Virus record (IMG/VR): IMGVR_UViG_3300033145_000688
Location: 1 to 25,721 of that record
Reading direction: 5' to 3' (one strand)
Origin: a virus
DNA length: 25,721 bases
A model generated the notes under the pieces. It saw nothing but the letters and a program-made list of their open reading frames with translations. It made no database searches and was not told the DNA's origin. The position numbers were made by a program, and so were the translations under genes. Shown one piece after another: positions 19,332 to 25,721 of the stretch (position 1 is the stretch's first letter; every line of letters begins with the position of its first letter).

Positions 19332-20294
19332 ATGGCAACTTCAGGTGACAAAATAATAACATCCACACGTAATAAGATAATTACAGGGGCTTTCAGACTT
19401 CTCGGGTTAACGAAAGCAGGGGGATCCCGAACAGCGGAAGAGATTAATAACGCTGGCGAATCCTTGAATGAACTTATTACGTTATGGCAGACCGAAGGTA
19501 TAGGTCAGTGGCTTCAGCGCGAAGTAACGCTTTTCCTTGAGGTTACCGATACAGAAAAGGAATACTATGACTTGGGGCCGTCAGGCGACAATGCAACACT
19601 AACAAGTTATGAGACGGCTCTCGCAGTAGCAGGCGAGACAAGCGATTCGGCAATAGAAGTTGACTCCGATGATGATATTACTGACGGTGATTATATTGGC
19701 ATAGAGCTTGATGACGGGACAATGCAGTGGACAACGGTTAATGGCACACCTTCGGGTGATGATGTGATTCTGACGACCGCTTTAACGGGTGATGCCGCTG
19801 TTGATAACGTGGTTTATAACTACACGGCTAAAATTGCAAGACCGGTTTCTATTGATAATATAAGGCTAAGAAATTCAAGTGGACTCGAAACACTGCTTAC
19901 CTCTTTGTCAAGGGCTGAGTATATGGCTCTGAATGATAAGGACACGGCCGGGACAGTATCACAGGTCTATTACGAACCGAGACTAACAAACAGTAGGCTT
20001 TATGTCTGGGCGACAACAAATACAGTTAAAAGTCAGATTATGTTCACGGCAAAAATCCCGATAGAACTTTTCAGCGACCATGATGACGAGGCTCATTTCC
20101 CGCAAGAATGGTTGAGTGCATTGAAATATAATCTTGCTGTTATGATAGCACCTGAATATTCAACTGAATTAACACCGCAGGGATTAATAAGTGCGATGAA
20201 TGTGATTGTACCTATGGCAAGGCAATTTAAGGCACAGGTAAAGGATTTCGATATTGAGTCAGGTTCAATTTGTTTAGCGCCGGATTTGAGATGA
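19332..20294 (+). CDS. Head-tail adaptor, P22 gp4-like
   Basis: GAGGG precedes ATG 19332. The N-terminal helix bundle (ITGAFRLLGLTKAGGSRTAEEINNAGESLNELITLWQTEGIGQWLQ) matches the 'AL..LG....G...s..e...al..LN.li..W..dG' opening of P22 gp4 and T7-type adaptor proteins. The C-terminal part (FPQEWLSALKYNLAVMIAPEYSTELTPQGLISAMNVIVPMARQFK) matches their second helical half. Between them is a beta-rich insertion (residues about 80-240) with an Asp-rich segment (EVDSDDDITDGDYIGIELDDG) not found in P22 gp4. These proteins form a ring under the portal and stabilise packaged DNA. The function is well supported by the helical halves. Confidence 0.78.
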   Translation: MATSGDKIITSTRNKIITGAFRLLGLTKAGGSRTAEEINNAGESLNELITLWQTEGIGQWLQREVTLFLEVTDTEKEYYDLGPSGDNATLTSYETALAVAGETSDSAIEVDSDDDITDGDYIGIELDDGTMQWTTVNGTPSGDDVILTTALTGDAAVDNVVYNYTAKIARPVSIDNIRLRNSSGLETLLTSLSRAEYMALNDKDTAGTVSQVYYEPRLTNSRLYVWATTNTVKSQIMFTAKIPIELFSDHDDEAHFPQEWLSALKYNLAVMIAPEYSTELTPQGLISAMNVIVPMARQFKAQVKDFDIESGSICLAPDLR

Positions 20295-20307
20295 GGGGAA
20301 AAATGAT

Positions 20308-20568
20308 ATGCCAAAGTTCAGAAAGAAACCCGTAGTTGTTGAAGCAATGTTGTTTACAGATGAAACAAAAGACCAAGTGTTAAATTTTATTAAATGTAAT
20401 GCCTATCCATCACGTAACAGCAATGGTGAACCAACACTGGTAATTCAGACCCTTGAAGGTGAAATGACAACAGAATTAGGGAACTGGGTTATTAGAGGAG
20501 TTAAAGGAGAGTTCTACCCGTGCAAGCCAGATATATTTGAGCGGACTCATGAACCTGTAGAGGATTAA
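20308..20568 (+). CDS. Small conserved phage protein (RKKPVVVEA type)
   Basis: GAGGGG lies nine bases before ATG 20308. The 86-aa product opens MPKFRKKPVVVEAMLFTDE and ends with LVIQTLEGEMTTELGNWVIRGVKGEFYPCKPDIFERTHEPVED. This start-and-end pattern is widespread in phages and prophages as a short protein of unknown function, sometimes annotated by a GDW(I/V)I-type motif. A beta-grasp-like small fold is plausible. It is a common accessory gene and gives no host information. Confidence 0.75.
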   Translation: MPKFRKKPVVVEAMLFTDETKDQVLNFIKCNAYPSRNSNGEPTLVIQTLEGEMTTELGNWVIRGVKGEFYPCKPDIFERTHEPVED

Positions 20569-20757
20569 GTGAAAATTAAATCAATTCAATATATCAAATT
20601 ATTTTTGCTCCTATTAAAAGCGATATTCCGACTTTTAATTTTACTGATAGATATGCATTTAACACTTTGGCACAATTGGTTTAAATGCGTCTATGAATAT
20701 TACATCTTATTTCTTGATAAAATTGGGGAAGCCATAGAGGATAGAAATAATGGTTGA
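20569..20757 (+). CDS. Small membrane protein, GTG start
   Basis: GTG 20569 directly follows the previous stop, with AGAGGA five bases upstream. Its 62 residues contain a hydrophobic helix (residues about 6-30, IQYIKLFLLLLKAIFRLLILLIDM) and a second amphipathic segment (WHNWFKCVYEYYILFLDKIGEAI). It is probably an inner-membrane protein. The 3' end overlaps the next start (ATGGTTGA). Function unknown. Confidence 0.55.
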   Translation: MKIKSIQYIKLFLLLLKAIFRLLILLIDMHLTLWHNWFKCVYEYYILFLDKIGEAIEDRNNG

Positions 20758-20974
20758 AGTTAAAACAAGACTTCGTTGGTTTGACATTGGTGAAAAAGTC
20801 ATTTGCAAAAATGATGTAACTGGTTATCAAAAGCATCCTTTCAATTCGGCTTGGAGTTGTATGGGTAAAGTGGGAATAATTCATTCAAAAAATGTACCAA
20901 TGAATACATACCGTGTGGATTTTCCCGATGGTACAAATGTAGATATATCACCTTTTGGAATTGAACCAATATAA
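20750..20974 (+). CDS. Small beta-barrel-like 74-aa protein
   Basis: GAGGAT seven bases upstream precedes ATG 20750, which overlaps the previous stop. The pattern FDIGEKVICKNDVTG... SCMGKVGIIHSKN...YRVDFPDGTNVDISPFGIEPI resembles an SH3-like small barrel: a GD/GE-k-V-x-C strand, then G-x-V-x-x-I and V-x-F-x-D-G strands. KOW/SH3-like proteins bind nucleic acid or partner proteins, but the specific role is unknown. The end overlaps a possible out-of-frame short ORF. Confidence 0.6.
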   Translation: MVEVKTRLRWFDIGEKVICKNDVTGYQKHPFNSAWSCMGKVGIIHSKNVPMNTYRVDFPDGTNVDISPFGIEPI

Positions 20975-21041
20975 GGAAGAGTTAAAGAAACAAGAAAAAC
21001 TATTGAGTTTATGCTTGGCACGTCTTTTACTAAATGATTAA
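20955..21041 (+). CDS. Possible 28-codon TTG-start helix ORF
   Basis: From TTG 20955 to TAA 21039-21041 the frame reads MELNQYKEELKKQEKLLSLC..., a charged amphipathic helix that overlaps the last codons of the preceding gene. It has no convincing SD. The helix-like composition, unusual for an intergenic stretch, is the only support. It could instead be the tail of a frameshifted gene. The rest of 20975-21110 holds nothing further that I recognise. Confidence 0.2.
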   Translation: MELNQYKEELKKQEKLLSLCLARLLLND

Positions 21042-21110
21042 TTCCCGTAGATGCCCATGCAGACAGCAATAGGCGGAATTGGTATCTGCGCAGATGACCT
21101 TGAGGATATA

Positions 21111-21473
21111 ATGAAAACTAATAAAAAAGATTTCAAACTGTTTAAAAAAGAAGTCAGAAAATGGGTTGAAATACTCGGTCTTAAAGGGTGGAAAGTTGTC
21201 TTTGAATACATAGAAAGCGAAGGGAACTGTGCTTTTTACATACGAAATTCACCCGGACGAATAATTACAATTAGCCTTTCTGCTGATTACGATGATTTAC
21301 TTTACACAGAAAAAGGAATTAAACTATCAGCCTTTCATGAAGTTATTGAGGGGCTATTACTTGCAAGATTTGATGATATGATTGACAGAAGAAAATACAG
21401 TGGCGAAGAAATAGAAGAAGCACGGCACGAGGTCACACGAATACTTGAACACGTATTGTTCCCGAAATATTAA
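21111..21473 (+). CDS. Zincin-like small protein
   Basis: Start ATG 21111 has GAGGAT upstream; an in-frame ATG at 21051 lacks an SD. The 120-aa product has helix FKLFKKEVRKWVEILGLKGWKVVFEYI, a strand pair (GNCAFYIRNSPGRIITISLS) and the helix KLSAFHEVIEGLLLARFDDMIDR with an HE-V-I-E core, then EEARHEVTRILEHVLFP. This is the layout of a family of small phage proteins with a zincin-type helix (HExxE). A protease fold is suggested; activity is uncertain because the usual second His of HExxH is Glu here. It may be a metallopeptidase-like chaperone or an inactive fold. Confidence 0.6.
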   Translation: MKTNKKDFKLFKKEVRKWVEILGLKGWKVVFEYIESEGNCAFYIRNSPGRIITISLSADYDDLLYTEKGIKLSAFHEVIEGLLLARFDDMIDRRKYSGEEIEEARHEVTRILEHVLFPKY

Positions 21474-21487
21474 TAAGGAAATAAAAG

Positions 21488-22294
21488 ATGTCTGCTTATT
21501 ACCCGCTACCAACAATGGTTGACGCTCTTGGTGTTTATCTGAATGAGATTAACCAAGCACAGGACGCTCCCGATGAGTTTCCTAAAGAGTTGCGTGTCTA
21601 TCTGCTTAATCAGGCGCAGAACAAGGTTGTTCACCTGATAGAACACGGATTACTGACAGGATTGCAGATAACAACAAGTGCTTTGAGCCTCACTGCTCCC
21701 GGCAAATATGATTTAACAGAGTTGAGTCCTGTTATTCTTGGCAGAACAAAAGGTATTTTCGGAGTTACTCATAAAGACGGTAAATATTGTAGGCTTGTCA
21801 GTTTTGATGAGTTTATGCAGTACACTAACGCTGATTTTACTTTTCTGACCTCTGATCCGATTATGTACTTTCTTGGCGATGAGATACAAATAAGACCCTT
21901 TGCTGCCAGCGATACTTGTGTTATTAATTATATTCAAGAGCCATTCAAGATGTACTGGAATGTGGCATCGGGAAGTATTGTCGCTGATGTTGAATATTAT
22001 AACAATGGTTATACGAAAGTCACTTATGATGAAGTTGAATACACTAACGGTCAAACCTTTACAGGTGTAACAGGGGAAACCACCTATACGGCAACAGGAA
22101 CAGGCTTTGTTGCTGCAAACTGCATGTTTGGCTTGACTATCCAAGAAATAATACTCGACATGGCGGCATCCATTGGGTTTAAGATAGGCGGACGTGCCAA
22201 TAGAAGTTTAACAGCTTACAATGATGCTATCACAGGCATTGAGGCTCTAAACCTGACAAATAAAGAGAGCAAAGAAGAGGAGAAAAGAGAATGA
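21488..22294 (+). CDS. Adaptor / virion structural protein
   Basis: AAGGAAAT precedes ATG 21488. The 268-aa product has a helical N-terminus (MVDALGVYLNEINQAQDAPDEFPKELRVYLLNQAQNKVVHLIEHGLLTGL) and a beta-rich middle (ALSLTAPGKYDLTEL, SDTCVINYIQEPFKMYW). An Ig-like repeat insertion with tandem Thr-rich strands (VTYDEVEYTNGQTFTGVTGETTYTATGTGFVAANC) follows, and then a C-terminal helix (LTIQEIILDMAASIGFKIGGRANRSLTAYNDAITGIEAL). This matches the general build of head-tail connector or adaptor proteins beside the nozzle. It starts close to the preceding gene and its stop overlaps the next start. Confidence 0.6.
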   Translation: MSAYYPLPTMVDALGVYLNEINQAQDAPDEFPKELRVYLLNQAQNKVVHLIEHGLLTGLQITTSALSLTAPGKYDLTELSPVILGRTKGIFGVTHKDGKYCRLVSFDEFMQYTNADFTFLTSDPIMYFLGDEIQIRPFAASDTCVINYIQEPFKMYWNVASGSIVADVEYYNNGYTKVTYDEVEYTNGQTFTGVTGETTYTATGTGFVAANCMFGLTIQEIILDMAASIGFKIGGRANRSLTAYNDAITGIEALNLTNKESKEEEKRE

Positions 22295-22464
22295 AACTTA
22301 AAAAAGGTGAATTGAGAGTTTATTATTTAGTAAATGGCAGAATAGATTCAAAGCTTGATGAAGCAATAGAAAAAACTCTAAAAGAGTTTGGCTATCATCA
22401 ATGGGCTTCTGGATGTGAGACTGAAACAGGTATCAAAGATTTGGCTTTTGATAGGAAAGAATAA
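22291..22464 (+). CDS. Small 57-aa conserved phage protein
   Basis: GAGGAGAAAAGAGA precedes ATG 22291, which overlaps the previous stop. The 57-residue product opens MKLKKGELRVYYLVNGRIDSKLDEAIEKTL and ends with a typical pattern LKEFGYHQWASGCETETGIKDLAFDRKE, seen as a short conserved phage/prophage protein. The final stop is two bases before the nozzle gene. Function unknown. Length and pattern make it likely to be a real gene too short for ordinary calling. Confidence 0.6.
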   Translation: MKLKKGELRVYYLVNGRIDSKLDEAIEKTLKEFGYHQWASGCETETGIKDLAFDRKE

Positions 22465-22466
22465 AT

Positions 22467-24920
22467 ATGCAAGTATTGTTTGACATAAAAGAATGGGGCG
22501 GATTATTTACAAACGGCGACCCTGAAGATGCCCCCGAAGGCGCTCTTACCGATTGTCAGAACATGCGGTCACGTAATGGGCGACTCATAAAGACATTTGG
22601 GCTTGGCGTGAAAATTGATTCTGCGATGGCTGCCAATGTGGACAGTATTTACACGTACATCCACGATCAGCTTTCGGGAGACAAGCTTTATATCGGCGTG
22701 TATGTTAATAACAGCACATATGTTGCGACAGTGTACGCTTGGAACGGTTCTAATTGGGTTGGAATAAATAGTATCAGCGGGATAACCTTTGCCGGTACGT
22801 ATTATCATGCGGATGCTAAAAATCCGATTATTCAGGAAAGCGGAATATTGCGATTTCTTCCCGGTAATACCGGAGAACCCGATGGTTCTCATGAAGCTAA
22901 AGGTATATGGCTGGGATACATTGACAGAGATTTCTTTGATGGCAACTACCTTGCCGCAGATACAGGAGCAGTTGCCTCAGCCGCTACGGCCGGAGGTGGA
23001 ACACAAACAGCTTTCACAAGTAACGGTCATGGTATGAGCGCCGGAGAAGTTGTCATCAATTCTGGGTTTACAATAACAGCTTATAATGGCACATTTACTA
23101 TTGATTCAGTGACAACTAATACATATACAGTAACGGTTGCATTCGATGCGGACGATACGGGCACATGGACAGTTGATAGGGATAGATTCTATAACTATGA
23201 TATTGAACCAATAGTTGATACGGCATTTTTCACCTCAACAACAGCGGTTGGTTTTAGAAAAACAGAATTACCAAATTATACCAGCAGCACTTTTCCAGCA
23301 GAAGATATTTACTATTACAGATTCTCTTTTGTTTATGACGGTGTTCAGGAAAGTCCTTTATCAAAAGCATCAATGCGATGGGAAGTAAGCGCTGCGAGTA
23401 AATTTTTAATGATAAGATTTGACGGCAGAACAATAAGCACATTTAATAAACGAATTACAGCTATGAAAGTATATAGGTCAAGTAACATAGACCGTGATTT
23501 TAAACATATCCATACAATAGATTTTTTACGTAAAAGCACTGAGATTAAGACAAATTCAAGTGGTGGTTATAATGGTAAATATGCTGCATATATACCAGCT
23601 CTTTCTGTTTATAATTTTGACGGCGGACAAACTTACAAATTAAGCATAGATGGTGCTTCTTATATAAATATTGATAACCCTGGAGCAGGCACAGGAAACG
23701 ACACGGTAGTCTTTACAAGTGATACTGTGAATTCTGATAAATGGGATGAAAATTGGATTTTAAGAAGGCGGGATGATGTCGATGGCGACCTTGCATCTGG
23801 TACTGACGGATGTTATGCAGGTACATATTGTTTTATAATAGATGAAAGTGTTGATGAATCGGCTTATGTGGGCGGTGTTATTTACATGGGTCATTACAGA
23901 GTTATAGACCAGAGTGTTGCAAAAGCTGTTCATTATGAAGATGAATACACTACAGAAAGAAAAGATTCGGTATGGTGGTTAATGTCAGTTCAGGATGGCT
24001 TGTATTATTCAACACGCGTTGGAACTGTTATAAATTATTTCTTCTTTGACACTGGAGATTTATCAGAAGGCGCTTATCATCCTCTTGCCGGTGATTTAAC
24101 AAGAGGGGTGAAGAATCCGATAGAAGGTTTTAACTCGATTAAAATAAATGGTAAATATGCAATAATAAATGGCAACCGTCTCATGCAGACTGATATTATA
24201 TTAGATCCCGGTGGTGCAAATGAGGCACATGACGACTGGTTATCTTATTCAGAACCTGGTCAATTTGATGTTAATCCCGTGTCAAATGTGATGTATATTG
24301 AGGATCGTGAAGGCGGGCCGACAATGGGATTAGCTTCAGTATTCGGCAATACTGTTATTCTTAAAAGGAAATCAATAATTACATTATTTCATAAAAATTA
24401 TCCAGATAATCCCGAATCATGGCAAATGCAGGAGTCCGCTCACAATATCGGGTGTATTTCCGAATATGGATATTGTGTGGTTAAAGATAGTCTTTATGTT
24501 TGTTCTTATGATGGTATTTATAAACTTAAGCCGAATAATCTTGCCGAATCAGACCAGACACCAACAGAGATATTGAGGATAAGTGAACCGATTAACGATA
24601 TTTATCTTGCTCTGACAGTAGAACAGAAACAGAGCATACGTCTTGAATACGACCAGCAGACAAGCGAACTCATCCTCGTACAATATATGTCACAGACGCT
24701 CACGGGGAGCGCTGACGGTGGTGGTGGAACAACTATTGATTTTACAAGTGTGGGACATGGGTTAAAAGCAGGTGACGCAATTATTCTTGCTGATTGCGCT
24801 AATGGCGATTATGACGGGGCGCATACCGTCAATTCTGTTACTGATGATACATTTAATGTTACTGAGTCTTGGGGCGGTGCTGGCGGTCACGTTTCAGGGA
24901 GCTTCTATTACTATGGGTGA
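22467..24920 (+). CDS. Tail nozzle-like protein (P22 gp10 / T7 gp12 type)
   Basis: The 817-aa product opens MQVLFDIKEWGGLFTNGDPEDAPEGALTDCQNMRSRNGRLIKTFGLG, a tail-hub/nozzle opening pattern. Repeated beta blades follow, with aromatic residues and Gly turns (IYTYIHDQLSGDKLYIGVYV, IRFDGRTISTFNKRITAMKVYRSSNID, ISEYGYCVVKDSLYVCSYDGIYKL). Its location after the adaptors and its size fit a nozzle that forms the short tail tube. Two copies of a short module, 'xFTSxGHGxxAGxxxxx...YxGxxTxxSVTxxT', lie at about residues 176-236 and 748-817, the second at the very end. The stop TGA (24918-24920) coincides with the end of an IS605-type right-end motif, so the natural C-terminus may have been changed by the insertion. 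Confidence 0.72.
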   Translation: MQVLFDIKEWGGLFTNGDPEDAPEGALTDCQNMRSRNGRLIKTFGLGVKIDSAMAANVDSIYTYIHDQLSGDKLYIGVYVNNSTYVATVYAWNGSNWVGINSISGITFAGTYYHADAKNPIIQESGILRFLPGNTGEPDGSHEAKGIWLGYIDRDFFDGNYLAADTGAVASAATAGGGTQTAFTSNGHGMSAGEVVINSGFTITAYNGTFTIDSVTTNTYTVTVAFDADDTGTWTVDRDRFYNYDIEPIVDTAFFTSTTAVGFRKTELPNYTSSTFPAEDIYYYRFSFVYDGVQESPLSKASMRWEVSAASKFLMIRFDGRTISTFNKRITAMKVYRSSNIDRDFKHIHTIDFLRKSTEIKTNSSGGYNGKYAAYIPALSVYNFDGGQTYKLSIDGASYINIDNPGAGTGNDTVVFTSDTVNSDKWDENWILRRRDDVDGDLASGTDGCYAGTYCFIIDESVDESAYVGGVIYMGHYRVIDQSVAKAVHYEDEYTTERKDSVWWLMSVQDGLYYSTRVGTVINYFFFDTGDLSEGAYHPLAGDLTRGVKNPIEGFNSIKINGKYAIINGNRLMQTDIILDPGGANEAHDDWLSYSEPGQFDVNPVSNVMYIEDREGGPTMGLASVFGNTVILKRKSIITLFHKNYPDNPESWQMQESAHNIGCISEYGYCVVKDSLYVCSYDGIYKLKPNNLAESDQTPTEILRISEPINDIYLALTVEQKQSIRLEYDQQTSELILVQYMSQTLTGSADGGGGTTIDFTSVGHGLKAGDAIILADCANGDYDGAHTVNSVTDDTFNVTESWGGAGGHVSGSFYYYG

Positions 24921-24947
24921 ATGCTCCCCACCTACAAGGCGGGGCAT
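24918..24947 (-). mobile_element. Right-end hairpin of an IS200/IS605-type element
   Basis: Read on the minus strand, the sequence after the tnpB stop is GATGCCCCGCC, a loop, GGTGGGGAGCATTCA. This is an imperfect hairpin followed by a TTCA end, the subterminal structure typical of IS200/IS605 right ends recognised by Y1 transposase (not present here). The complement of TTCA supplies the TGA stop of the nozzle gene. The left end was not found, and any transposase tnpA is absent. Confidence 0.6.
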
Positions 24948-25232
24948 CTAAGCCGAAGCTAAGCTCTGCATCCCCAGTCTTAAAATATTAATTGAGGCAT
25001 TATAATCACGGTTGATAGAATTATGACAATAAGGACATTTAAAAATACGGTCGGACAATTTCAATTTATGCCTTTTGCCACATTTAGAACATGTTTGGCT
25101 GGTGTAAGAAGGATTGACTTTTATCACTTTCCTTGCAGCCTCTTCCGCTTTCACAGAAAGCAGATCTGTGAGTTTATGAATAAAATCACGTCTTTCGTTT
25201 GCTATTTTTTCGTGAATATAGGCAACAACATA
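24948..25232 (-). pseudogene. tnpB: tnpB C-terminal remnant with internal deletion
   Basis: The minus-strand frame reads YVVAYIHEKIANERRDFIHKLTDLLS and then abruptly VKAEEAARKVIKVNPSYTSQTCSKCGKRHKLKL, ending CPYCHNSINRDYNASINILRL. The first segment corresponds to the helical part before the second RuvC-like motif of TnpB; the rest is the C-terminal zinc finger (TCSKCG...CPYC) and the final catalytic NRDYNAS. At the join, about 60 residues normally containing the middle catalytic Glu region are missing, and everything N-terminal is gone. There is no start codon for the longer frame. TnpB is an RNA-guided nuclease of IS605 elements; this piece cannot be active. Its stop is next to the right-end hairpin. 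Confidence 0.8.
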
Positions 25233-25282
25233 TAATAAATATTAAAATATAAAGCAATAAAAAAATTAAGGATTTGCTTATT

Positions 25283-25721
25283 ATGGTTAAACCCACAATG
25301 ACATTGAAAGAAATAGAGACTTGGCTCGATAGAAACAAACCACTTACTGTAAATGGGTTTGCTGTCAATAGTGGTGGTCTGCTCAAACGTCTCAAAAGTC
25401 CCTCGACCGATGTTTCGGCAAGAGACCTGATTAATGTGGCACGGAGTATTAATAATCTTATAGAAACATCAGATGTAACAATAGACAATCTCGGCAGTAA
25501 CGCGGAAATATCCATTCTGGGCTGGCAGTCAACCATGACGTTTTCTTCTATGGATGATGAGACTGTAGAATGGACTTCGGGAACTATTACTCTGACGAAC
25601 GGCACTGAATATTCCATATTATCAGGCGATACTGGCACAATGACTTCCTTGACTTACATTTATCTTGATATCGGTACTTCAGTAACAGTATTGCAGCATT
25701 CAACTACGGCGGGCGATGCTG
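25283..25721 (+). CDS. Partial virion or appendage protein, runs off the window
   Basis: AAGGA about ten bases upstream precedes ATG 25283, and the frame is open to the window end (146 codons plus one base). The product begins MVKPTMTLKEIETWLDRNKPLTVNGFAVNSGGLLKRLKSP, helical and then strand-rich (TIDNLGSNAEISILGWQSTMTFSSMDDETVEWTSGTITLTNGTEYSILSGDTG). The Thr/Ser/Gly-rich strands (YIYLDIGTSVTVLQHSTTAGDA) are like those of tail-spike, fibre or baseplate-type proteins. It follows the nozzle gene and IS remnant, as a tail appendage would. The 3' end is not seen, so family is not assigned. The reverse strand is open across part of it but shows no SD. Confidence 0.6.
   Translation, partial: MVKPTMTLKEIETWLDRNKPLTVNGFAVNSGGLLKRLKSPSTDVSARDLINVARSINNLIETSDVTIDNLGSNAEISILGWQSTMTFSSMDDETVEWTSGTITLTNGTEYSILSGDTGTMTSLTYIYLDIGTSVTVLQHSTTAGDA

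Noticed and set aside
24921-25282. An intact RNA-guided TnpB system with a guide RNA
   Set aside because: tnpB is reduced to its tail with an internal deletion, no left end or tnpA is visible, and no reading frame start exists; the hairpin alone does not show an expressed guide RNA.
25186-25638. Minus-strand 150-codon ORF overlapping the last partial gene
   Set aside because: No SD and shadow-type composition; the + strand frame starting 25283 has an SD and continues to the window end.

Overview
The window is part of a tailed double-stranded DNA phage genome (Caudoviricetes), probably a short-tailed P22-like virus. The evidence is a head-and-portal gene order with a P22-type portal, a gp4-like head-tail adaptor and a large nozzle-like tail protein, and no tape-measure, tail-tube or sheath gene. 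Every well-supported gene lies on the + strand, except for a decayed tnpB remnant near the right edge. The DNA is AT-rich, genes are tightly packed with many ATGA stop/start overlaps, and Shine-Dalgarno (SD) sequences are strong purine runs (GAGAGGAG, AAGGAG). This suggests a bacterial host with ordinary SD-led translation and low to moderate GC. The host cannot be named. No integrase, repressor, tRNA or CRISPR array was seen.

Layout. 1-1.9 kb: small unknown or membrane proteins, several too short for ordinary ORF calling. 1.9-4.9 kb: terminase small subunit, then a terminase large subunit whose Walker A loop is split by a 364-residue LAGLIDADG intein. 4.9-5.6 kb: three small genes and a start-less fragment that resembles the end of the major capsid protein. 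5.6-7.7 kb: portal. 7.6-12.5 kb: accessory block with a family 2 glycosyltransferase-TPR protein, a zinc-ribbon protein, many unrecognised AT-rich genes, a frameshifted small gene and a homing-endonuclease remnant, ending at a terminator. 12.6-16.2 kb: morphogenesis unit with a GroES-like co-chaperonin, scaffold-like protein, two structural proteins and the major capsid protein, closed by a strong terminator that contains the capsid stop codon. 16.2-22.5 kb: beta-helix protein, small proteins, an HNH endonuclease remnant, a structural protein, a one-gene cassette bounded by inverted repeats, the gp4-like adaptor, small genes, a zincin-like protein and a second adaptor-like protein. 22.5-25.7 kb: nozzle protein, an IS200/IS605-type remnant (right end plus tnpB tail, minus strand), and the start of another appendage or structural gene that runs off the window.

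How the genes work together. TerS and TerL (after intein splicing) package DNA through the portal into a head built by the scaffold and capsid proteins, and the phage co-chaperonin probably adapts host GroEL for capsid folding. The gp4-like and second adaptor proteins close the portal and carry the nozzle. The glycosyltransferase may modify a virion or host surface component. Small genes inserted between these conserved genes are lineage-specific cargo. Scars of mobile DNA (intein, two homing-endonuclease pieces, TnpB tail, inverted-repeat cassette, capsid-like fragments around the terminase genes) show repeated invasion and rearrangement. All assignments come from reading motifs by eye; no database search was run.
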